The translations under genes were made by a program, and so were the position numbers. 64,000 nt of DNA from Trissonchulus latispiculum. Lineage: Eukaryota; Nematoda; Enoplea; Enoplida; Ironidae. Location: assembly GCA_030248195.1 (NCBI GenBank), contig JASAND010022166.1, forward strand, positions 1 through 64,000, in the 5' to 3' direction. The notes under the pieces were generated by a model. That model was not told the origin of the DNA. It saw only the letters and a list, made by a program, of their open reading frames with translations, and did no database searches. Shown here piece by piece: positions 42,251-52,547 of the stretch; positions within the stretch are counted from its first letter, which is position 1; each line of letters opens with the position of its first letter.

Positions 42251-43089
42251 ATCAGCTGAACTCCCGTTACAGGCTTATCAATCTTTCCTATGCCTGCTTC
42301 CCTTACACTACCACATAATCCATGTCCTCTTGCAATTTATCAACATCTTCTTGATCTTGAATGGTAATATAAATTTTGGCGTCATCAACAAATAGCTTAA
42401 TGGTACCTGTTTTATGCCACTGACCAAATCATTAATATAGACTATAAAAATATTTCACCAAGAACGCTACCATGTGGAACACCGCTAGTTACCTCACGCC
42501 ATGCTGAATAAGTTGTGCCAATTTTAACACGCTGTTTTCTGTTGGTTAAATAGTTCTCTATCCATTTCAACATTGTACCCCTCACCCCAGCTATTTAGTT
42601 TTTGCAAGAATTTGATGTGTGAAACATTTTTAATATCTAGATATGCTGTAACCTTACAGCCCCTGTTGTCCAATACCTTGGCCCGGTTAACCATACATTG
42701 TAGTAATTGAGTAACAGTCGACCTATTATATAATCCACCATGTTGATGCTCAGAAAGAATTTTATTTTTTGTCATCACATCTAAAAGATATGGTTTTACA
42801 CATCTTTCTAAGTTTCGCATTATTCCACACGTCACACTAATAGGCAGGTAATTTTGAGCTGCTGTCTTTGAACCTTTACTTTTATAAATTGGGACAACAT
42901 CAGCTGATTTCCATTCTTCAGGTATAATACCTGTTCGCAGAGACATATTATAAAGAACTTGCAAGGTTAGGGCTAACTCGTAAGCTCAATTTTTAAGAAC
43001 TTTGGAGGTATTCCATCAGATCCAGAGCTTAATTTTGAAGGCAAATTTTGTGTAACTTTCACTATTTCTTCTATAGATAAATTCACTGT

Positions 43090-43930
43090 CGGTCTGACTG
43101 TGGGTCCGTCATCATTTCCCCGAATGCTATACTAAGGGCTCTGCCCAAATACTGGGCCGTGCTGATAAAGCCCGGCATTGGGCTTGTGATATCGATTCCA
43201 GGGAAAGATAGGTATGCGGTAATTTCGGCTTCCGATGAAGGCTGACTCGCGCAGGAATCATATCTGCTCACTAGAAAACTATATATATATATATATATAT
43301 ATTACTAGAAACACGTCAACGTGGGACCTAAACATTCTTTGTGGGAACATAATCCTGTGTGGGGACATTTTACGTGGTGACCTTCTCAAAACAAGTCAAT
43401 GTGGGGACATTTTCAACAATTTAATTAGGATAGTTAGATTATAATTAAGAAATTGCTTAGGCTTGGACATCACAAATCTGGTTTTGTATGGGTCATTTTG
43501 TACAAAACTAATTTTGTATGTCCTCTCTCGCACAATTCTAGTTTGGTATGGCTTCTCCCGTACAATTCTAGTTTTTGTATATCCTACCTCGTACAATACT
43601 AGTTTTGTATGGCTGTGACGGTACAATTCTAGTTCTGGACGTACAAAACTGTTTCAATAAAATTTAGCAACCCTTTATTCATTGCTATTCAAGTTCGCAC
43701 ATAATTTCAAGCACTGAAGTTTTAAGAGTTAATTCCTCAATAATTAATAATAACGGAAAGCTATTTTAAGTCAATAAAAAATTAGTATTTCAGATACCAA
43801 ATTCTAACTGATGCTAACCTCGCCAGAACTTTAAAGATTTAGAAAGAATTTGGTGTGGTTGCATTGGTACAGATTTCTGAGCAGTTGCTGTAAAAGTTGC
43901 TTAACAAGAGACTGGCAACGTATATAATAA
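43090..43930 (-). repeat. Truncated unit U0 of the 43-55 kb array
   Basis: Carries the first part of the exon-like block (SSEAEITAYLSFPGIDI frame) with its TTTTCTAG acceptor side and a short (TA)n. CACGTCAACGTGGG and the CTAGTTTTTGTAT repeats follow. The second half of the block is missing at the junction with the LINE remnant. Confidence 0.85.
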
Positions 43931-43998
43931 CGTATGACAATTTGGTTGTGCTGGACTACAACGAGCAGCGAGAAAACTTCCAAGGATATGATTCTAAC

Positions 43999-44653
43999 CA
44001 AGAGTACATAATATAAGAGTATGAAACTCTTACACTAGCATGTACAAATCATGCTAGGTATGCTCGGCTCATTAACTCGGGACCCCCCCCGTAACTTCCG
44101 GGGGGGGGTCCCACTTTGCACTAATTACACGCTTTCATATAAGCGTGTGTCTGCTCGCTGATTGGCCCACTAGCCTACGGCTTACTGTAGGTAATTTATT
44201 AGTTATTTTAATTAATTAATTATAACTTTAATTAGGTTAATGCAATTAAAAAACTAATTCGACAACTTTGTAGCATTTTTTCTGCTCTTTCCAATGATAT
44301 AAAAATTGTTGCACACTACATTCCTGCGAATTTTTGTATTGTGCAACAATTTTTATATCATTGGAAAGAGCAGAAAAAATGCTACAAAGTTGTCGAATTA
44401 GTTTTTTAATTGCATTAACCTAATTAAAGTTATAATTAATTAATTAAAATAACTAATAAATTACCTACAGTAAGCCGTAGGCTAGTGGGCCAATCAGCGA
44501 GCAGACACACGCTTATATGAAAGCGTGTAATTAGTGCAAAGTGGGACCCCCCCCGGAAGTTACGGGGGGGTCCCGAGTTAATGAACCGAGCATACCTAGC
44601 ATGATTTGTACATGCTAGTGTAAGAGTTTCATACTCTTTATTATGTACTCTTG
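43999..44653. mobile_element. 655-bp foldback element (near-perfect palindrome)
   Basis: Arms 43999-44314 and 44341-44653 are inverted, starting CAAGAGTACATAATA, with a 26-nt spacer. A 7-bp duplication TTCTAAC lies at 43992-43998 and 44654-44660. The arm includes CGGAAGTTACGGGG, CGCTTTCATATAAGCGTGTG (TATA-like) and a GCTGATTGGCCCA CCAAT-type box. The same arm sequence, diverged, is at 57426-57600. Confidence 0.92.
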
Positions 44654-44681
44654 TTCTAACATGAAACTTAAGAAAATCCTT

Positions 44682-45060
44682 CTGGCTTACTCCTAGGCAA
44701 TTTTTTATGTGTGAGGGGGTTCGATAGGGCTCCCCCCTCGATTGGGGGGGGGCTTCACCCAAAACGAAGTGGGCAGCTTTGGGAAGTTTTTCAAATTTTT
44801 AGGTTCTTACGTGTAAAAAGTAAAACTACGACAAATCGCTAAAAATCACTAATTTTAAGTGTTTTTAAGCTCCAATACCGGAAATTCCTTTAAAAATACG
44901 GCGAAGCCGAAAACATTTTTGACAATTTAGCGCAAAAATGGTAAAATATGACAACTTTTTGGATTATGGGGGAGTTCTGAATTTATGGTGGGCGCCGGCA
45001 TTTTATGGGGGAGGTATAAAAATGGGAGAGCCACCCCCACCCCCACTAGTAATAAGCCAG
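44682..45060. mobile_element. Short non-autonomous DNA transposon, CTGGCTTA family
   Basis: Ends are CTGGCTTACTCCTAGGC and CACTAGTAATAAGCCAG, with 5-bp duplication TCCTT / TACTT. It has a CGGCGAAGCCG core at ~44902 and G runs. Same family as 18241-18504. Confidence 0.88.
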
Positions 45061-45627
45061 TACTTAGCATTTTACCTGTTTTGGGTTGGGCAACGTTGGT
45101 CAAGTACGTACTGTATGTACTTGGAGAATCAAACTTAGAAACCATTCTGGTACAGTAGCTTAGGTACAAAAAATTTCCAGGAGGGCTGTTTTGACCAAAT
45201 ATTTGGGGGGGGGTAAAAATTTAGTCTTTGCATCACAATTGCATGCACACTATGTGTATCATAGAGGTCGTGGCAGCGTAAAGAATAAATATTACGCACG
45301 TACATTAAGACAGATTAACCATTAAATTAAATATGTAACTGGATAATCTGCTAAGGAGGAGACTCGTTGCGTTTCATAGGTTTTTTCTCCGTTTCACAAG
45401 TTTTAATTTTACAGATTTGCTTGATCTGTTAAACGGTGTGGCTGAAAAGCAATATTTCAAATCGAAATTCTGCACATAGACGATTTTAGTTTTCTGAATT
45501 ACATCATTGCTCGGACGCAACAATCTGTTCCTGGTCCTAGCAAGCAAAAACAATGCTGCGCCCAAAACTAACGCTAATCAAAATCAAATCTATATATATA
45601 CATATATATATATATATACGTATATAC
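45061..45627. other. No gene recognised; decayed hairpin remnant
   Basis: GTATCATAGAGGTCGTGGCAGCG near 45255 looks like a decayed half of the 9454-type hairpin. A 63-codon minus-strand frame (45565-45374) starts after a fair acceptor (TTTTGATTAG) but cannot be joined in phase to the exon-like block upstream, so it is not called as an exon. Confidence 0.4.
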
Positions 45628-46202
45628 TTTAAAATAAAATATTCTGCAGGTAAATTACGTAACAATCATACCTTATCCGGTCGAAGGGATCAATTCTGAA
45701 TCGTGGAATGTCATTAGCCGTTGGGAATTCAGCCTCCTCTGTGACCTCATGGAACATATACGTTTCTCCATCCATGGCCTTTAGGGCAATTCCCATATGC
45801 TCATATAAAGTGGCCTCGTGCTGCAGATTGACTTTAAGCCCAGCCCTTCAACCTCCGCCCGGTAGATCTGACGGCGAAAGGCTGCCGCATGTCCAGATGT
45901 TAATTCATCCTCCCGCCAACTCTCGCCCTTTGCCCGCGCTGGGGGTCCTCGAATCGGCGGGGCATGCTTAGCCATGGTTTCACAAAGTACCGTCGTCTTC
46001 CGCCCGGCAGTCTGACTGTGGGTCCGTCATCATTTCCCCGAATGCTATACTAAGGGCTCTGCCCAAATACTGGTCCGTGCTGATGAAGCCCGGCACTGGG
46101 CTTGTGATATCGATTCCAAGGGAAGATAAGTGTGCGGTAGTTTCGGCTTCCGATGAAGGCCGACTCGCGTAGGAATCATAGCTGCTCACTACAAAACTAC
46201 AA

Positions 46203-46278
<76 letters not shown>

Positions 46279-46897
46279 ATATATTACTAGAAACACGTCA
46301 ACGTGGGACCTAAAAATTCTTTGTGGGAACGTAATCCTGTGTGGGGACATTTTACGTGGGGACCTTCTCACAACAAGTCAATGTGGGGACATTTTCAAAA
46401 ATTTAATTAGGATAATTAGATTATAATTAAGAAATGGCTTAGGCTTAGACATCACAAATCTGGTTTTGTATGGGTCATTTTGTACAAAACTAATTTTGTA
46501 TGTCCTCTCTCGCACAATTCTAGTTTAGTATGGCTTCTCCCGTACAATTCTAGTTTTTGTATATCCTACCTCGTACAATACTAGTTTTGTATGGCTTTGA
46601 CGGTACAATTCTAGTTTTGGACATACAAAACTGTTTCAATAAAATTTAGCAACCCTTTATTCATTGCTATTCAAGTTCGCACATAATTTCAAGCACTGAA
46701 GTTTTAACAGTTAATTCCTCAATAATTAATAATAACGGAAAGCTATTTGAAGTCGATAAAAAAATTAATATTTCAGATACCAAATTCTAACTAAAGCTAA
46801 CCTCGCCAGAACTTTAAAGATTTAGAAAGAGTTTGGTATGGTTGCATTGGTACAGATTTCTGAGCAGTTGCTGTGAAAGTTGCTTAACAAGCGACTA
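45628..46897 (-). repeat. Array unit U1 (type A, ~1.27 kb)
   Basis: Unit order on the plus strand: exon-like block (45672-46188), a long (TA)n tract (~46205-46287), CACGTCAACGTGGGACCTA, several CTAGTTTTGTATGG repeats, then TTTAGAAAGAGTTTGGTATGG up to CGACTACGTATATAAAATAT, where the next unit starts. In U1 the second frame of the block is broken by a 1-nt deletion near 45835. Confidence 0.88.
45672..46188 (-). pseudogene. Exon-like block of U1, frameshifted
   Basis: Acceptor TTTTGTAG|TGAGC and donor ATAAG|GTATG. It has an upstream frame (SSYDSYASRPSSEAE...) and a downstream frame opening MAKHAPPIRGPPARAKG. A missing base in the run after GACTTTAA shifts the downstream frame early. Function unknown. 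Confidence 0.5.
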
Positions 46898-47471
46898 CGT
46901 ATATAAAATATTCTGCATGTAAACTACGTAACAAGCATACCTTATCCGGTCGAAGGGATCAATTCTGAATCGTGGAATGTCATTAGCCGTTGGGACTTCA
47001 GCCTCCTCTGTGACCTCATGGAACATATACGTTTGGCCATCCATGACCTTTAGGGCAATTCCCATATGCTCATATAAAGTGGCCTCGTGCTGCAGATTGA
47101 CTTTAAAGACCAGCCCTTCAACCTCCGCCCGGTAGATCTGACGGCGGAAGGCTACCGCATGTCCAGATGTTAATTCATCCTCCCGCCAACTCTCGCCCTT
47201 TGCTCGCGCTGGGGGTCCTCGAATCGGCGGAGCAGGTTTAGCCATGGTTTCACAAAGTACCGTCGTCTTCCGCCCGACGGTCTGACTGTGGGTCCGTCAT
47301 CATTTCCCCGAATGCTATACTAAGGGCTCTGCCCAAATACTGGTCCGTGCTGATGAAGCCCGGCACTGGGCTTGTGATATCGATTCCAAGGGAAGATAAG
47401 TGTGCGGTAGTTTCGGCTTCCGATGAAGGCCGACTCGCGTAGGAATCATAGCTGCTCACTACAAAACTACA

Positions 47472-47513
<42 letters not shown>

Positions 47514-48121
47514 CTAGAAACACGTCAACGTGGGACATAAAAATTCTTTGTGGGAACGTAATCCTGTGTGGGGACATTTTACGTGGGGACCTTCTCACAA
47601 CAAGTCAATGTGGGGACATTTTCAAAAATTTAATTAGGATAATTAGATTATAATTAAGAAATGGCTTAGGCTTAGACATCACAAATCTGGTTTTGTATGG
47701 GTCATTTTGTACAAAACTAATTTTGATGTCCTCTCTCGCACAATTCTAGTTTAGTATGGCTTCTCCCGTACAATTCTAGTTATTGTATATCCTACCTCGT
47801 ACAATACTAGTTTTGTATGGCTGTGACGGTACAATTCTAGTTTTGGACGTACAAAACTGTTTCAATAAAATTTAGCAACCCTTTATTCATTGCTATTCAA
47901 GTTCGCACATAATTTCAAGCACTGAAGTTTTAATAGTTAATTCCTCAATAATTAATAATAACGGAAAGCTATTTTATGTCGATAAAAAAATTAATATTTC
48001 AGATACCAAATTCTAACTAAAACTAACCTCGCCAGAACTTTAAAGATTTAGAAAGAATTTGGTATGGTTGCATTGGTACAGATTTCTGAGCAGTTGCTGT
48101 AAAAGTTGCTTAACAAGAGAC
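46898..48121 (-). repeat. Array unit U2 (type A)
   Basis: Collinear with U1 over its full length, differing by substitutions and (TA)n length (~47475-47512). Confidence 0.9.
46941..47458 (-). CDS. Exon-like block of U2 (518 nt), unknown protein
   Basis: Bounded by a good acceptor (TTTTGTAG) and donor (ATAAG|GTATGC). Frame 1 encodes SSYDSYASRPSSEAETTAHL onward for ~68 residues, then TGA. A second frame, shifted by one, begins MAKPAPPIRGPPARAKGESW and stays open for ~101 codons to the donor (ending IPRFRIDPFDRI). I do not recognise the family. Either it is a first coding exon with the MAK start and a 5' leader, or a decayed exon copied many times. Differences between copies are mostly amino-acid changing, which argues against strong purifying selection. 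Confidence 0.35.
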
Positions 48122-48690
48122 TACGTATATAAAATATTCTGCGAGTAAACTACGTAACAATCATACCTTATCCGGTCGAAGGGATCAATTCTGAATCGTG
48201 GAATGTCATTAGTCGTTGGGAATTCAGATCCCTCTGTGACCTCATGGAACATATACGTTTGGCCATCCATGGCCTTTAGGGCAATTCCCATATGCTCATA
48301 TAAAGTGGCCTCGTGCTGCAGATTGACTTTGAAGCCCAGCCGTTCAATCCCCGCCCGGTAGATCTGACGGCGAAAGGCTACCAAATGTCCAGATGTTACT
48401 TCATGCTCCCGCCAACTCTCGCCCTTTGCTCGCGCTGGGGGTCCTCGAATCGGCGGGGCAGGTTTAGCCATGGTTTCACAAAGTACCGTCATCTTCCGCC
48501 CGGCGGTCTGACTGTGGGTCCGTCGTCATTTCCCCGAATGCTATTGGGCTCTGCCCAAATACTGGGCCGTGCTGATGAAGCCCGGCATTGGGCTTGTGTT
48601 ATCGATTCCGAGGGAAGATAAGCATGCGGTAATTTTGGCTTCCAATGAAGACCGACTCGCGTAGGAATCATAGCTGCTCACTAGAAAACT

Positions 48691-48762
<72 letters not shown>

Positions 48763-50488
48763 CTAGAAACACGTCAACGTGGGGACCTAACAATTCTTTG
48801 TGGGGACCTAACCTTTGTGGGGACATTCTCAAAACAAATCAATCTCGGGACATTTGTAAAAATTTAATTAGCTTATAATAAAGAAATGGCTTAGGGTTAG
48901 ACATAACAAAACTGGTTCTGTATGCGCCATTTTGTACAAGACTAGTTTTGTATAGCCTCCCTCGTACAATTCTAGTTTTGTATGGCCTACCTGCCTGAAA
49001 GTCAAAAATTGTTCAATTTCATTGACAGGTCCGAAGGATCCAAAATGTCATGTTTGCGGCCGATTAGTGCAGATTAGTACATTCTCCCAATCAGATAACC
49101 CTAATGTGTTACTTACATCATTTCAAGGACCATGTGCGAACTAATTTTTAGGTAGTGGGACACTTCGGCACACTTTAATTGCTCCTTTTGTAAGTACAAA
49201 GAGAATCCAAGTGACACTCAATTATTACATATTATGGAAAGGAGGGGGCAAGGCTGTTCTATTTAACGTGAGGTGCACATTTTGCCAAAGCCAAACAAAT
49301 ACAAGTGTAGCATTCTTAAAAACTTCTGCAGAAATTATATATAAACCGCACAATGGATCATATTCTAGTAACTAAATTAATTTAAATTTAAAAGGTTATT
49401 TTTCCTGTAAAAGATGGGCACAACGTTAAATGAACACATTTGTATTGATTAATAGAGGGAAAAAATGAAGATTTCAAATTATAGTTGAAATTTTGTAATT
49501 ATAGCAGTTGCCCCCTCTTTAAACACATTTACACGAACTATGTTTTAGTGTTTAAGTCTGAGGTCAAGTACCTAAAGAGAACAATAGTGTGGCGAACTGT
49601 CTCACAATCAATTTTTATGCCTAATATAATTGACTGATTGTTAACATTATGTATTTAAGTTCCAAAATTAATTGAACTCATTTGTGAAGGCAGTTCGATT
49701 CCAGTCAACTAGTCAGTTCGTTCAAAGTGCGTTGCAAGAATAGCGGGCGAATTTCTTTGACAATTTATGGGGGAGGGTCAGCCGATAGCGCGCGATCGGA
49801 TATAGCGAGCCGATAATGCATAGCGTATGGCGCTTATCACTATTGTTATAATTATTATTATTGTAACTCAACTCGACTACTTTAATCACAAGATCTTATT
49901 CTAATCGAAGAACATCACCACTGTGTGAACCATCTTCAGGATAGCACAAAAATGATGAACTGATGAATTTAGACAAAACTTCAAAAACGTTGAGCATTTG
50001 CTGATTTTAAATAATTTCAACAATATTACGATTTCAAACGCAAATAATTCTACACAAAATAAATACAATTCTAGACAACAGACAAAACAATATAAAAGCC
50101 CAAACTTTGAAAAATAGTTTTACCCATAAGAGATCAAAGAAACCGACAGAACAGAAAAACTATGTTGAAACATTGTTCCGCACAAGGTTTGGCGAACGAA
50201 CACTTGAGACCTTTCTGCCTATTTTTGCAAGCTGCGGATGGCAATCGGTGAGAAATTCTTGAAACAATATGAAGATGAAGAAGAATGGCTATTTTCGGCA
50301 CAATTCGTACCAAGAATTTTATTTATGCAACTATCAACTAGCAAGGCTATTACTGCCAGATTTAACTAACTACCTACCTACCGAACAATACATTCTACGC
50401 CCTAAACTCTACAATAAGTTGGAGATCTAAATTTTAATGGAATTAATTTTTAAACCACAAATTTAAACAACAAAGAGAAAATTCTTCA
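48122..50488 (-). repeat. Array unit U3 (type B) with a 1.5-kb tail
   Basis: Starts like U1/U2 but lacks 4 bp in the exon block, reads GGGGACCTAACAATTC after the (TA)n, and continues into a tail (49000-50488) not present in type A units. Its duplicate is U5 (52548-54893). The tail is AT-rich. A plus-strand frame of ~50 codons (MAIGEKFLKQYEDEEEWLFS) occurs in both tails but is not recognised. Confidence 0.9.
48167..48680 (-). CDS. Exon-like block of U3 (514 nt), second frame open
   Basis: A 4-bp deletion relative to type A (GAATGCTATTGGGC versus GAATGCTATACTAAGGGC) puts a stop in the SSYD frame. The MAK frame remains open to the donor, with replacements relative to U2 (for example REHEVTSGH for REDELTSGH, and GSEFPTTND for AEVPTANDI in the same region). 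Confidence 0.3.
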
Positions 50489-50606
50489 CAGAAAGAGTTT
50501 GGTATGGTTGCATTGGTACAGATTTCTGAGCAGTTGCTGCAAAGGTTGCTTAACAAGCGACTACGTATATAAAATATTCTGCATGTAAACTACGTAACAA
50601 GCATAC

Positions 50607-51124
50607 CTTATCCGGTCGAAGGGATCAATTCTGAATCGTGGAATGTCATTAGCCGTTGGGACTTCAGCCTCCTCTGTGACCTCATGGAACACATACGTTT
50701 GGCCATCCATGACCTTTAGGGCAATTCCCATATGCTCATATAAAGTGGGCTCGTGCTGCAGATTAACTTTAAAGCCCAGCCCTTCAACCTCCGTCCGGTA
50801 GATCTGACGGCGAAAGGCTACCGCATGTCCAGATGTTAATTCATCCTCCCGCCAACTCTCGCCCTTTGCTCGCGCTGGGGGTCCTCGAATCGGCGGGGCA
50901 GGTTTAGCCATGGTTTCACAAAGTACCGTCGTCTTCCGCCCGCCGGTCTGACTGTGGGTCCGTCATCATTTCCCCGAATGCTATACTAAGGGCCCTGCCC
51001 AAATACTGGGCCGTGCTGATGAAACCCGGCATTGGGCTTGTGATATCGATTCCAAGGGAAGATAAGTGTGCGGTAGTTTCGGCTTCCGATGAAGGCCGAC
51101 TCGCGTAGGAATCATAGCTGCTCA
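50607..51124 (-). CDS. Exon-like block of U4 (518 nt), unknown protein
   Basis: Both frames are intact as in U2. It differs from U2 by a few substitutions that mostly change amino acids (RTE for RAE, EPTLYE for EATLYE, YVFHE for YMFHE). Same splice-like borders. Confidence 0.35.
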
Positions 51125-51184
51125 CTACAAAACTACAAATATTATATATATATATTACTAGAAACACGTCAACGTGGGACCTAA

Positions 51185-51961
51185 CAAGCAGAAGTTGTAT
51201 GAAAATCCTTTGAGTTAGCTGTGGAGCGGAGACTGTGTTTCAGTCAGGGGCCGGCTACGCAGTCTAGCTTCTCTCTGAGATTGCGTACATAATTTTTCCC
51301 AACTTCTTATTCGTTATTTTTGAAAATAATACTAATATGCCCCATTAGTGACAGCAGATTATCGACCATCAGCTCTGTAGTAAAAAGATTTTGCAAAAGT
51401 TTAGAGACTGCTGAAGGCGAACCTTGTACAATTGCAATAGCAAAGAATTAAAAACCTGACACCACTTCATGCTGAAAAACTATTTCTTTACAGTCCATCA
51501 ACCAGGAGTATTTCATATGCCTGTATATATGCGTAAGAGTTCGTTGAGCACATCTAAACTGAGCCATCTTGTTAGAAAGCAACTGCAAAGGTCCTACCTT
51601 AAGCCTCTATAGAAATGAAATCATTGTGAATTTCATTAATTTGCAGGAAAGGTAGATTTATAGATATCCATTCCTAAATTCTAAGAAACAATGCATTAGT
51701 TTTGGCGCGATCCTAATTTGCATATTGGAGCTTTAGATTAAGAAGTTTGACAGGAATTAAAACAGCCAACAATGTTAACGCTTATATATAATTTTACTGA
51801 TATCAAGACTGCTGATATGTATGAATATAACTGGGTAGGACCAAACCCCCTTCTATGCTCAACACATGAAGAAACTATTGTAACAAAGTTTTAGCGTGCA
51901 TCTGAGCAAAGCAGTGTAACAGAATAATGTATAATAGCCGGCTACGCTGAGGCGTAGCCGG
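51185..51961. mobile_element. 777-bp insertion ending in a perfect hairpin
   Basis: Delimited by comparison with the uninterrupted unit, which reads GACCTAAAAATTCTTTG. U4 reads GACCTAA, then the insertion, then AAAAATTCTTTG. The right end is CCGGCTACGC-TGAG-GCGTAGCCGG (51938-51961). GGCCGGCTACGCAG near the left end (~51251) repeats half of that hairpin. No long TSD is seen, at most AA, which fits a Helitron-like mechanism better than a cut-and-paste one. No coding sequence. Confidence 0.8.
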
Positions 51962-52547
51962 AAAAATTCTTTGTGGGAACGTAATCCTGTGTGGGGACAT
52001 TTTACGTGGGGACCTTCTCACAACAAGTCAATGTGGGGACATTTTCAAAAATTTAATTAGGATAATTAGATTATAATTAAGAAATGGCTTAGGCTTAGAC
52101 ATCACAAATCTGGTTTTGTATGGGTCATTTTGTACAAAACTAATTTTGATGTCCTCTCTCGCACAATTCTAGTTTAGTATGGCTTCTCCCGTACAATTCT
52201 AGTTATTGTATATCCTACCTCGTACAATACTAGTTTTGTATGGCTGTGACGGTACAATTCTAGTTTTGGACGTACAAAACTGTTTCAATAAAATTTAGCA
52301 ACCCTTTATTCATTGCTATTCAAGTTCGCACATAATTTCAAGCACTGAAGTTTTAACAGTTAATTCCTCAATAATTAATAATAACGGAAAGCTATTTTAA
52401 GTCGATAAAAAAATTAATATTTCAGATACCAAATTCTAACTAAAGCTAACATCGCCAGAACTTTAAAGATTTAGAAAGAGTTTGGTATGGTTGCATTGGT
52501 ACAGATTTCTGAGCAGTTGCTGTAAAAGTTGCTTAACAAGCGACTAC

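Larger units (their letters stand above)
41437..43089 (-). pseudogene. Decayed LINE reverse transcriptase (different copy from 12-16 kb)
   Basis: Minus-strand remnants run in RT order: LPSKLSSGSDGIPPKFLK near 43060, then TGIIPEEWKSADVVPIYKSK, LSEHQHGGLYNRSTVTQLLQ, AYLDIKNVSHIKFL, GVPHGSVLG near 42480, LFVDDAKIY (FADD equivalent) near 42395 and KCLLFILG at 41955. The thumb region continues to 41502. Stops and frameshifts separate the pieces. A ~285-bp insertion with tRNA-like ends lies between the FADD region and KCLLFILG. The left portion runs on as RT C-terminus; its 5' truncation at ~43089 abuts a truncated unit of the array to the right. Confidence 0.9.
50489..52547 (-). repeat. Array unit U4 (type A), interrupted by a 777-bp insertion
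   Basis: Collinear with U2 before 51184 and after 51961. The exon block is at 50607-51124 and the (TA)n is short. Confidence 0.9.

Noticed and set aside
45374..45565. 63-codon minus-strand frame as the exon following the U1 block
   Set aside because: It cannot be joined in phase to either frame of the block, and no family resemblance was seen.
48489..48671. 60-codon frame in units U3 and U5 (also 48313-48621 on the plus strand)
   Set aside because: These are alternative-frame readings of the exon-like block; they appear only because of the 4-bp deletion or on the opposite strand.
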